NCBI RefSeq assembly: GCF_933775445.1
Contig: NC_065872.1
Coordinates: forward strand, 3,038,001-3,102,000
Reading direction: 5' to 3'
From: Argentina anserina
Lineage: Eukaryota > Streptophyta > Magnoliopsida > Rosales > Rosaceae
DNA: 64,000 nt
Made by a program: the position numbers and the translations under genes. Below, piece by piece: positions 1 through 8,645 of the stretch. Below the pieces are notes generated by a model, which was not told the origin of the DNA, did not search any database, and was given only the letters and a program-made list of their open reading frames with translations. Each line of letters begins with the position of its first letter. Positions within the stretch are counted from its first letter, which is position 1.

Positions 1-862
1 GTGTACGTGAATATAGAGTATGAAGAACGCACCCTCATCTTTGTCTGATTGGATAAACAAGATATAAACCGCGACTAATTCTTCATGAATCTCAAATGGT
101 AGTGAGTGACCTATTTTTGGGATTTTTAAATATAATTTCAATATAATTACATTAAAATTTACACGCACAAAAATGTAATACGGACCCTTTAAAAAAAAAA
201 TAACATGTAATAGTGGATAGTTTGACTGCCACTGTGTCACTGGGCTCGAGCAACCACAACTTACTTCTAAAGACCCAAAAAGAGGCCCAAAGATACTGAG
301 AAACACCAACACCGACCGAAGTCATAGGAGACAGTCGAGACACCCAAGAAGAAGAAGAAGAAGTGGAGCTTATCTTCTGATCGTCAACAGTTTGGTCGCT
401 GGAGATTGAAGAACTGGAAGCCAACGCCGTTAATCGGAAATCGGAGACGGAAGGATTCTTTGATAGAGGCTGGGTCTGTTGCATAGGACCGAAAGAGGTA
501 CATATCGATTTCCATTTCCATTTTGATTTCTTAGTAGTAACAATACGATTCACCTCTCAAGGAGTATGGTCGGGTAGTTTGATTGAAACCATAGGATTAG
601 TTCAAATTTCTTTTTCCTCTTTTTCTATGAATTTGTTCATGATCAGTATCAGGCTTGTTTAGTCGTGTAGTTTATTAAGGGTTTCGAGAGGCATTTCTAA
701 TCTTAACACATGATCCATTTTCCCCAATCTTTGATATCCTTCTTCTTGTGAGATTGTTTTCTTTATGGGATTTTAATTGCTTTCAGTTTAGTTCTTGTTT
801 TTAGCATCCTTGGCATGTTCCCCGTTATTTTACCATTGTTTCTTTGTATTCTCACTATTCTG
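1..862 (+). other. Upstream region and 5' leader of the F-box gene
   Basis: No gene is visible in the first 300 bases. From about 300 to 860 the sequence is a CT/GA-rich leader-like stretch (GAAGAAGAAG run near 348-362) that precedes the F-box start. Parts of it (about 420-490 and 740-850) recur in diverged form at 2720-2820 and 3120-3360, which shows that leader and gene were duplicated together. A spliced leader is possible but its junctions cannot be fixed by eye. Confidence 0.45.
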
Positions 863-897
863 TGATTGGTGATTGGTGATTGGTGATTGGTGATTGG
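863..897 (+). repeat. 7-bp tandem repeat (GATTGGT)x5 just before the F-box start
   Basis: Five head-to-tail GATTGGT units end about 25 bp before the ATG at 923. The decayed downstream copy of the gene has only a single diverged unit at the matching place (about 3380), so the array expanded after, or shrank in, one copy. Confidence 0.85.
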
Positions 898-922
898 TGA
901 GACACTGTCAGATTGTAGGAAC

Positions 923-2173
923 ATGGATGTTACCTTAAGTAAACAACTATTGCCGGAGTGGGCTAGTCTTCCTGGAGTCATTCTCTATGAGATTCTGGAT
1001 AAGTTGTTGGAACCAGCTGACCTTGTTCGTTTCGCTGTGGTTTGTAAAGAATGGTGTGCGCTTGCAGTAGAGTATAACTGTAAAACACAGCGTTGTGCTA
1101 TGGTGCTTCCCATGCTTATGATTCTGTCAGAGCAAAAACTATACAGCATTGGTGAGAAAAAGGTGTACAACTTTATGTTACCAGAGGCGCTTAATAGCCC
1201 CAAGAGGTGTTGTTCCTCGAGTAATGCCCCTGGTTGGGTGGTCATATCAGATCAGTTAGACGAATATCAACTCAGTGTAACTCTTCTGAACGTGTTCAAA
1301 AGAGATGTGTCGACCATCTGTCTCCCTCCATTGGATAATAATCCTCAGGGTCCCTGGTTCAGGGCTTTCTCCCCAAAGGTTACCTTATCGGGTGATCCGA
1401 TTGCGGATGCAGACAATTATTTGGTTGTGGCAATTTATGATAGATCTCAAAGGTTCGCATGCATAAAGGGAAGACAAACATTTTGGACTTATGTGGAGGG
1501 CTGCTTATTCTTTACTGATGCTATATTTTATAAAAGACAAGTATATGCGGTTGGACACTGGGGATGGATATCTTCGTTTGATGTTAATAGCAAGCCACTA
1601 GTAGAAAGATTACTTACGCCTACAGGATATCCGTTTTCATGTTATGCGCACAAGGGATATCTTGTGGAAACAACCAAAGGAGACTTGTTGCATGTCCGAA
1701 GATTTTTGAAACAGAAGAATGTACGAGATGGTCCTTATTTCAATTATGAGGATAAGGAGTTCTGGACTGAGAGCTTCAAGGTTTACAAGGTGGTGTTTGA
1801 TGAGAGGGAGGGATCTATCATGGAGCAAATTGAGTTAAAGAGCATTGGAGAGGAGGCTCTGTTTGTTGGTGACAATCATTCAATGAGTGTCTTGGCTTCA
1901 AACTTTCCTGGGTGCCATCCAAATTCCATATACTACACGGATGATTTGATAGAACTTGGTGCAGTGCGATTAGTTGATGATGGATCAATTGGGCGGGACA
2001 ATCACTTCAGTTTAATCCAACGAAAAAACAAAACCATCTTTAATGGACCAAGTGATATGGGCATCTTCAACATAGAGGATGGAAGCATTACACAACATTA
2101 CTCTCTAAATCCTTGGCACAAGAACATCCCACCTGCTATCTGGATCATGCCATTGTTTAATGGACTCGGCTAA
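923..2173 (+). CDS. F-box protein with DUF295 (KIB1-4-type) beta-propeller domain
   Basis: Single-exon gene of 416 residues. The N-terminus (about residues 13-50) is an F-box: LPGVILYEILDKLLEPADLV followed by the typical RFAVVCKEWC helix, which binds SKP1 in an SCF ubiquitin ligase. The rest fits the plant DUF295/KIB propeller: WVVISDQ, FRAFSPKVTLSGDP, FWTYVEG and a late GCHPNSIYYTDD motif, then the short WIMPLF tail that usually ends the family. I chose the ATG at 923 over the one at 887 because protein resembling the family begins there and the earlier one lies in the GATTGGT repeat. The substrate is unknown. Family members are numerous, fast evolving and often tandemly duplicated, in line with the broken copy directly downstream. 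Confidence 0.88.
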   Translation: MDVTLSKQLLPEWASLPGVILYEILDKLLEPADLVRFAVVCKEWCALAVEYNCKTQRCAMVLPMLMILSEQKLYSIGEKKVYNFMLPEALNSPKRCCSSSNAPGWVVISDQLDEYQLSVTLLNVFKRDVSTICLPPLDNNPQGPWFRAFSPKVTLSGDPIADADNYLVVAIYDRSQRFACIKGRQTFWTYVEGCLFFTDAIFYKRQVYAVGHWGWISSFDVNSKPLVERLLTPTGYPFSCYAHKGYLVETTKGDLLHVRRFLKQKNVRDGPYFNYEDKEFWTESFKVYKVVFDEREGSIMEQIELKSIGEEALFVGDNHSMSVLASNFPGCHPNSIYYTDDLIELGAVRLVDDGSIGRDNHFSLIQRKNKTIFNGPSDMGIFNIEDGSITQHYSLNPWHKNIPPAIWIMPLFNGLG

Positions 2174-2639
2174 TTTCCAGTTCATTTCCAATTTTGAGCC
2201 ATAGAGTATCTTCTCATTTTGTTGTAAGTTTCTATATGTACATTAGAGTCACTTGATACTTATTGACATGTATTTATAGTTTTATACACTTCTTATATGA
2301 CGTTTCATTAGAAAGTACAAAATGATTTTGATTAGGTGATGTAAGTGTGGATTTTACATGATGAAATCGGTTAGTTTAAAGGCCACTTTAGGTAGGTTTC
2401 AGGTTTTGAACATGCTATAAGTAAGCTGAATCTCGCTGATTCTGCCATTTAAATCCGTGAGCTTATTTATATTTATTGTTTTGTTGTTTCTGTGAGTTTG
2501 TTAAAGAATTTTATCTCCACCTATGATTTTATTGGGGTTATGATCGTGGCCTCATTAATTCTCATGTTCACAGAAGTACATAGTGTAGGTTTAGACTTTA
2601 GTGTACTGCTAATCTATGTATGTTTGGATGTTGATTTAG
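2174..2639. other. 3' flank between the F-box gene and its decayed copy
   Basis: AT-rich sequence with the likely 3' UTR of the F-box gene. No coding signal is seen. Confidence 0.5.
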
Positions 2640-3990
2640 GTGAGGTATACCTGTCAGATGCAGTGAGGACTGAGCTGTCGGAAGATTTGGATTGGCAACA
2701 ACAGATGTGGTCTTGCCACTGGAAATTAAAGGACTGCAAGCCATTGCAGTCAACCGAAAAGCAGCAAGGGAAGGACTCTCCACAGCAGTTGATGATAGAG
2801 GCTCGGGTTGTTGCATAGGAGTGAAATGTTAGATATGTTTGGTTTGATTTCTTACTCATTACAATACATTTTGCCTGTTTAAATGTTGTGTAGTTTGATT
2901 GAAAGCATAGTAGTACTATTTTTATCTTTTATTAATTTGTTTTGGTCGGTATTGGGCATATATTGTGCATTCAGGATTTTGAGAGGCACATGTAATCTGA
3001 ATCAGTATATGGATTTAACACAGAAGCAGAATTAAGGATGCATTGAGAGACACAACCACTGAATCTTTGATGCAGTCATGTTCTCCTTTTAGTTCCACCA
3101 AATTCTTCTAGTTCCTAATACTTCTTGTGAGATTGTAAAATCGTTTTCCTATGGGAACTTATTTGCTTTCAATTGTTAAGAAACTAATCAGTTCTTTTTC
3201 GCATCCGTGGCATGCCCCCTGTTATTTCCACCTATCCTTCTTGGGAGATTATGGTATCGTGTTCTCTTATCAGATAGTATTTGCTTTAAATTGGTGACCA
3301 ACAAAGCCTAGTTCTTTTCGCATCCTTCGCATGTGCCCTATAAATTCTACCCTTGTTGTGTGTTTCGTATATTTTGGTTTGGTGATTGATGAGACACTGT
3401 CAGGTTGTAGGAATGTGGCTATTACCTGCCATAAACACGTGTTGCCCCACTTGCCCGTGTGTCTTCCTTGAGTTCCCAGAGATTTTGGGTAAGTTGGAAC
3501 CTACATACCATGTTTATAATTATACGTTTCCTACGCCAAGAGTCAAACTCGTAGCGCCGGCACAACCTGTGGGCTTTTTCGGGTTTTCAAATTCGTTTAG
3601 AGCCTCAGAACAACAGTTTTTATATTTTCAGAATTTATGTTTTCTAGTTTGTTTTGGATTTGTTTTGTTTTATTCCTTAGGCTTTTATGTTTGGTTGTTA
3701 GTTGTCATATGATTTGTTTTATCAGTATTTAAGCATCCTTAAACGGGTGTAGATGATCTATCTTATTATTATTCAATCAAATAAGAGTTTTCTCTTATTT
3801 TCTAGTGGATTTTAGAATTTATCTTTAGGATTTTTTGCTTGAGATCCATTTGTTACCTTTCGGGTTTATCGCTTGTAAACCCTTCATACTTCTACAGTTC
3901 TACTGCATCAATTATAGATCATGCCTTTGTTTAATGGACTTAGCTAATTTTCGGTTCATGTAACAATCCGGAGCCACACATGATATATTA
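2640..3990 (+). pseudogene. Gutted tandem duplicate of the F-box/DUF295 gene
   Basis: Leader-like blocks at 2720-2820 and (twice) within 3120-3360 match 420-490 and 740-850 upstream of the intact gene. At 3385-3496 the start of the gene recurs: GAGACACTGTCAG, a damaged start (ATG became GTG context), then a diverged coding stretch down to GTTGGAACC, equal to the first 30-odd codons. Homology then stops and resumes at about 3918 with ATCATGCC.TTGTTTAATGG and the stop codon region (compare 2143-2200). Roughly 1.1 kb of coding sequence is missing and replaced by about 420 bp of unrelated AT-rich DNA. No functional protein can come from it. Confidence 0.8.
3497..3917. other. Unrelated DNA replacing the core of the F-box pseudogene
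   Basis: About 420 bp with no similarity to the intact gene lies exactly between its 5' and 3' remnants. It may be a solo LTR or other insertion accompanied by a deletion, but I see no clear terminal repeats or target duplication. Confidence 0.4.
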
Positions 3991-4093
3991 TTGTCTGTTG
4001 TAACTTTATATAATATATATACTAAAGTCTAATTATAAAGTTACTCGCTGATTAGCATGTATAAATACACTCGTCATCTGAGTATAAGAGAAT

Positions 4094-4187
4094 AGGATAG
4101 CAGGCAACTGAGATTATTATTGAAAAAATGATTGACGAAACATTTAAGTTATCACTCATTGACTAGGAAAAGGATAGCAGGCAACTG
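4094..4187. repeat. 17-bp direct repeat AGGATAGCAGGCAACTG, 77 bp apart
   Basis: Identical 17-mers at 4094-4110 and 4171-4187, with flanking similarity, lie upstream of the eIF3g gene. They look like a local duplication. They do not flank the gene and so are not its retroposition target duplication. Confidence 0.75.
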
Positions 4188-4371
4188 TAATTACTTTACC
4201 TATTCCCATTAGGACTCGGTTTAACAATCGGCTTCCCCAATGATAGTAGGATTTTTAGGCTTTATTACCTCTATATATATGCCAACAACTGCACTTGTAC
4301 AGTTAGTATACCAACAACATATTGAGAAAGCAAAAGAAGAGAAACATCCGAGAGTTTGTGATCGAGAAATA

Positions 4372-5211
4372 ATGAGACCAGGATCAGCTGCTGCGACCCC
4401 ACCAGCCAAGCCCCGGTGGGGAGATATCGATGACGAGGATGCAGAGAAGGAGATTGACCTCCTCCTCTTGCCGCCGAAGCAGGTGATTGGCCCCAACGAG
4501 AAGGGCATCAAGAAGGTAATTGAATACAAACTCAATGAAAAAGGCCAGAAGGTTAAGATCACCACCATCACCCGGACCAATTCTCTCCGCATGACTAAGG
4601 CAGCCGCGGAGCGGCGCTCCTGGACCGAATTCGGAGCCGCCGTCAATGAAAACGGCAGTGCCAATGTGACTATGGTTTCCAAAGAAGACATCACGCTCGA
4701 ACGCCCTAAAGCTCTTGGCACCAACATGGCACATGAACTACCAAAGAGTACTGAAAAAGGTCCTACTAGTCTCAAGCTTTGCAGGACTTGTGGTAAGAAA
4801 GGTGACCACTGGACTGCACAGTGCCCTTACAAAGACCTCGTCACACCGAGTACCGGAGACGATAGCCCACCGGAGACAGGCACAACAAGCAAGACTGGTA
4901 CATATGTTCCTCCGGGCATGAGACCAGGAGCGAGGAACAATATGAGGAATGATGAGAATTCCGTTAGGGTTAGCAACCTTTCGGAGGATACCAGGGACGC
5001 CGATTTGCGTGAACTCTTCAGTCCTTTTGGTGAAATAACCCGTGCTCGCGTTGTTCTTGAGAAAGACACACAAGTTAGTAGAGGATTTGGATTTGTTAAC
5101 TTTGATAACAAGGAACATGGCCAAAGAGCCATAGACAAACTCAATGGGTATGGCTATGACAATCTCATCCTCCGGGTCGAATGGGCCACCCCCAGGCCAA
5201 GAGCCAATTGA
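4372..5211 (+). CDS. Eukaryotic translation initiation factor 3 subunit G, intronless
   Basis: Encodes 279 residues. Order of parts: an N-terminal RWGDIDDED segment and LLLPPKQVIGPNEKGIKKVIEY block typical of eIF3g; a CX2CX4HX4C zinc knuckle (C137 to C151); a proline/threonine linker with YVPPGMRPGA; and a C-terminal RRM (about 197-275) with RNP2 VRVSNL and RNP1 RGFGFVNF. eIF3g is an RNA-binding subunit of the eIF3 complex acting on the 40S subunit in the cytosol. The frame is open upstream to 4240, but the ATG at 4372 gives the usual length. The absence of introns suggests a retrogene derived from a spliced mRNA; the frame is fully intact, so it may be functional. No poly(A) tract or clear target duplication remains. 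Confidence 0.85.
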   Translation: MRPGSAAATPPAKPRWGDIDDEDAEKEIDLLLLPPKQVIGPNEKGIKKVIEYKLNEKGQKVKITTITRTNSLRMTKAAAERRSWTEFGAAVNENGSANVTMVSKEDITLERPKALGTNMAHELPKSTEKGPTSLKLCRTCGKKGDHWTAQCPYKDLVTPSTGDDSPPETGTTSKTGTYVPPGMRPGARNNMRNDENSVRVSNLSEDTRDADLRELFSPFGEITRARVVLEKDTQVSRGFGFVNFDNKEHGQRAIDKLNGYGYDNLILRVEWATPRPRAN

Positions 5212-5847
5212 ACTTGGAGTCTCGTACTGCTCTTTTCATCGTGTTCGTATGTTTTGATTGTAATATCTTGGCTCATATATATGAGTGACAACTTGATGAT
5301 ATATTGATGGTCATTGTATGATATCTGATTTCCTTGTCCTATTCAAAATACTTTCTGAACTTACAATTGTTTGTTGTAAATAAAATGTCACGTTCTAAGT
5401 TAAGTAAATCTATAAGAAGCACTATTTATACATTCTGCCCTAAATGTTAAATCCACTAAATCCAGAATCCTCATACATGCCATTGTAAATTGGCATTGGC
5501 TACTAGTCTAGTACGTAAAAGCATGACATCTATAGCAGACTATATGCTACCTCAAACACCAACATTGAATATGACTACTATTAGTACTATATGGTAACTC
5601 AAACACCAACGTTGAATTTGACTAGTCTCCTTAAAGCATACGTACTACACAGTACTATTTCATTTATTTATGACGAATTATAGCTAAGTCAGACATATAT
5701 TAGTCAATATTTCTGAGGCTCCTATTTAGTAACCTTTTTATCTATCTCATCAAGTTTTTAGTTGTATCCTACCCTAGCTAGTTTCTCTTTGCTTCCTTTT
5801 GCTTCTCAAAAAGTGTGTGTGTGTGTGACTATGTTAGCCACTTAGCC
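5212..5847. other. Intergenic region, MYB promoter side, with (GT)n
   Basis: AT-rich DNA with two diverged copies of a CAAACACCAAC.TTGAAT..GACTA block (about 5553-5623) and a short (GT)n run at 5812-5827 just before the MYB start. No gene is seen. Confidence 0.5.
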
Positions 5848-6898
5848 ATGGGAAGAACTCCATGCTGTGATAAATCTAAAGTGAAAAGAGGACCATGGTC
5901 TTCTGAAGAAGACGCCATCCTCAAGAACTACCTCAACCAACACGGCGCCGCTGGCAATTGGATTACTCTCCCAGCCAAAGCAGGTGCGTGATTTTTATCT
6001 GTCTCTTGCTATAGCCATTATTTCTTAGATCTCTTCTTCTTGGGGTTTGATTGGTTTAAGTTTTATGTTTAAGGCTTGAATCGTTGCGGTAAGAGTTGCC
6101 GTTTGAGATGGCTGAACTATCTTAAGCCAGACATCAAGCGTGGTTGTTTCACTGAGGAGGAAGACAATGTCATCTGCACTCTCTATAGAAGCATTGGAAG
6201 CAGGCAAGTTAATAGCTATGGCACTCATATAGTCATATCTACAGACCTTGTTTCAGAACTGTGATTCTAGTCGGGTGTTAAAAGCATTTCCAGCCGTTCG
6301 ATTTGGTTTTAGTCTTCGGTTGACTGCCAATCCTATGGCTAAAGGCTTTTTTATTACCTAAGTTAACATAGTAAAGAGTCGAATTAGCTACGACGTTCTA
6401 ATACCACATGCCAGTCTCTTTATAATTTGTAGTATTTGAGATTGTTTATATGTTGATCGTTCAGTTCGTTTCTGTTTCGGGATTAGGTGGTCTGTCATAG
6501 CTTCTCAACTGCCAGGACGAACAGATAATGACGTGAAAAACTATTGGAACACAAAGCTGAAGAAAAAGATGCCCGCGGTGGCTGCAAGAAACAACATTGT
6601 GCCTACTAGAAAGACATGCGATCATATCATTGCGCAGTTTTCGACTCCAGTTCCTTCCGAAATCGAAACCCCTCATGTCCCCGAGTCTGCTTCATATTGT
6701 TTAAGTGGCACATTACCAGATGCTGCTAACACCGGTTTTGAGCATAGTTTTGATGATCAACTCATGCAAACTTTGGAAACCTTGAGCAATCAATTTTCAG
6801 ATTCAAAGGCAATGGCTCAGCTGGATCAGTATGATTACTCCTTCTGGTCTGGATATGAAGGAATGAACAACATTACCGGCGAGTTTCTTATGTGTTAG
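5848..6898 (+). CDS. R2R3-MYB transcription factor (RAX/MYB36-like), C-terminus cut by a Copia insertion
   Basis: Exons 5848-5983, 6074-6203 and 6487-6898 (225 residues as it now stands). It begins [10 protein letters not shown]2 carries the W-spaced GPWSSEED / GNWITLP / RLRWLNYL pattern and R3 has the F-for-W start (CFTEEED) and [21 protein letters not shown] instead of GNR is typical of the RAX/MYB36/MYB68 clade, which controls axillary meristems and endodermis, so it is a nuclear DNA-binding regulator. Intron 2 is GC-AG: exon 2 ends AG and is followed by GCAAGT, the only junction that keeps frame. The last two codons, Cys (6893-6895) and TAG (6896-6898), come from the 5' LTR of the Copia element. 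Native coding resumes after the 3' LTR at 11275 and ends at 11334, giving a former length of 243 residues. The DNA-binding domain is untouched. Confidence 0.9.
6888..6892. repeat. Target-site duplication TTATG, left copy
   Basis: TTATG directly precedes the 5' LTR and is repeated at 11270-11274 directly after the 3' LTR. Five bases is the normal Copia target duplication. Joining the flanks restores the MYB reading frame. Confidence 0.9.
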
Positions 6899-7029
6899 CA
6901 TGTATAGTGGCGTGAAACACGGTCCGTGTTTCACGGAGTGAATCCCGGACAATCAATTCGTAGATTAGTATATATAGGTTGATATGTGTATGAAGAAATC
7001 ATCAAGTTATATATCCAATTAATTCTAGT
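6893..7029 (+). repeat. Copia 5' LTR (137 bp)
   Basis: Starts TGTTAGCATG and ends ATTCTAGT by the target-duplication criterion. It holds a near-perfect hairpin at 6911-6935 (arms CGTGAAACACGG and CCGTGTTTCACG with one spacer base). The 3' end is not the usual CA, so the boundary may be uncertain by a base or two. Confidence 0.9.
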
Positions 7030-7041
7030 TGGTATCAGAGC
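7030..7041 (+). other. Primer binding site (initiator tRNA-Met type)
   Basis: TGGTATCAGAGC lies immediately after the 5' LTR. It matches the 3' end of plant initiator tRNA-Met, the usual primer of Copia elements. Confidence 0.9.
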
Positions 7042-7124
7042 CGTGCTCTGTTTTACCTGGGTTTGGTGTTTGGAGCTTCCGGTAATTAGTCGGAATAACC
7101 GACTGTTTTTTTGTTCCCGGCGTC

Positions 7125-8106
7125 GTGCTCCAGAAGTCAACACGTTGCCGTCTTCCTCGTCGCTCCCGCTGCTGCAACCTCACCTCCTCGACGCCTCGAC
7201 GAGCGCCGTTCTCCTCGACGAGTGCCGTTCTCTTCGACACAGACGACCCACCGACGAGCGCCGTTATCCACATCACCCACAACCACCACCTCTGCTTCTT
7301 TCGGCTCCTCAACCTCACTGCTATTCTTATCAAACTCATTCTCCACAACCTCATCTCCGAATCGACCCGCCGATCCCGCCTCACTGCTCCTCATCTCCGA
7401 GACGCCCTCCGGTGGTCCCTCATCTCCGAGACGCCCTCCGGTGCTCCTCATCTCCGAGACGCCGATTCATTCACCCTAGCTCGGAGCCGCCGCTGTCCCT
7501 TTCTCTCCTCTCTCCGAAATCTTTCCCGAAATTTTCCTTCAGAAACCCTCCATTTATCTCTCAACCCGACCCGACCCGGCCCGCTCTCGACCCGACCCGG
7601 TCCGCCTACCCGACCCGGCCCGTTCTCGACCCGACCCGGTCCGCCTACCCGACCCGGTCCGCCTACCCGACCCGGTCCGCCTACCCGACCCGGTCCGCCT
7701 ACCCGACCCGGTCCGGCAAGAATCATTTGTCTTTTTCCTTGTCTGTGCATCCTCACTGTCAGTGCAAGTGCACCAAAGACCGATTCTTCTTTAATTGGTA
7801 TGGCTTTTAATATTTCTCACTCTGGTAGTTCTGATACATGGATTATTGATTCTGGTGCGTCTGATCATATGACTTATGACAAATCTTATTTTACCATATT
7901 ATCCCCTCCACCCGTACCCTATGTTACTAATGCTAATGGTGAGCCATTTCCCGTGGTAGGGACAGGGTCTGTTCGTATTACTCCTACCATAGAGCTTCAC
8001 AATGTACTTTATGTACCTGCTCTATCTCACCATTTGATATCTTTTCCCCAACTGAACGCTGACGCTCAGTGCTATGTGACCTTTTTTTCCTATGTATGTG
8101 ATATTT
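7125..8106 (+). pseudogene. Copia leader/protease frame with proline-rich repeats instead of gag
   Basis: An open frame runs from about 7125 through a GC-rich segment into the aspartic protease region (TWIIDSGASDHMT near 7840-7873, then the ELHNVLYVPALSHHLIS block). A normal Copia gag with its CCHC knuckle is absent. In its place are tandem repeats: a CGACGAG-type motif near 7195-7255, three copies of a CATCTCCGAGACGCC motif near 7390-7465, and an 18-bp array at 7560-7712 coding PTRPGP-like units in frame. Near 8104 the coding frame changes, so protease and integrase are no longer joined. Confidence 0.7.
7560..7712 (+). repeat. 18-bp GC-rich tandem array inside the Copia element
   Basis: Repeats of CCCGACCCGGTCCGCCTA with slight variants run head to tail. 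As 18 is a multiple of three the frame stays open and encodes a proline/arginine/glycine hexapeptide series. Confidence 0.9.
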
Positions 8107-8645
8107 CAGGATCTTCTCACCGGACGAGTAATTGGTCGGGGGTATTTGCGGGGCCGGTTGTTTCATTTGGATCTGACGTACGCAGGGGAAAAACCAGGGG
8201 GGCAGTCTCGGACCGCGTTACTCTCCACTTCTGACAAGTTAAGTGAAATTTGGTTATAGCATCGTCGCTTAGGGCATCCATCTTTTAGTATTATGAAAAA
8301 ATCCATGCCCACTTTGTTTATTAATGTGGACGAGTCTTGTTTATGTTGTGAGACATGTGTTTTGGGCAAGAGTCATCGATCAACTTATTCCCCTAGTAGT
8401 TCACCTAAAAGCTTTCTTCCTTTTGAATTAATTCATTCTGATGTTTGGGGACCCTCTAAAGAATCTACTGTCTCAGGCATGCGTTATTTTGTGTCATTCA
8501 TTGATGAGTGCACACGTCTTTCATGGATTATTCTTCTTAAAAATAAAGATGAAGTTTTTCCAGCTTTTCGTACCTTCCATGCCACTGTCCAAACCCAATA
8601 TAATGCCACCATTCGAGTTCTTCGTTCTGATAATGGGGGGGGGGG
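8107..8645 (+). pseudogene. Copia integrase N-terminal part, broken
   Basis: The GAG-pre-integrase zinc segment (HRRLGHPSF, then CLCCETCVLGKSHR) and the start of the integrase core (LIHSDVWGPS, FIDECTRLSW, VLRSDNGGG) lie in one frame. It is interrupted by a TAG just before the HRRLGHPSF motif (about 8258) and ends in a run of 11 G at 8635-8645, after which the core continues in another frame. Confidence 0.85.

Noticed and set aside
4240..4371. N-terminal extension of eIF3g (44 residues)
   Set aside because: Hydrophobic sequence unlike eIF3g; the internal ATG gives the normal length.
4094..5211. 17-bp direct repeat as retroposition target duplication of eIF3g
   Set aside because: Both copies lie upstream of the gene.
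7560..7712. Regular repeat array considered as CRISPR-like
   Set aside because: Head-to-tail repeats with no unique spacers, inside a retrotransposon of a plant genome.
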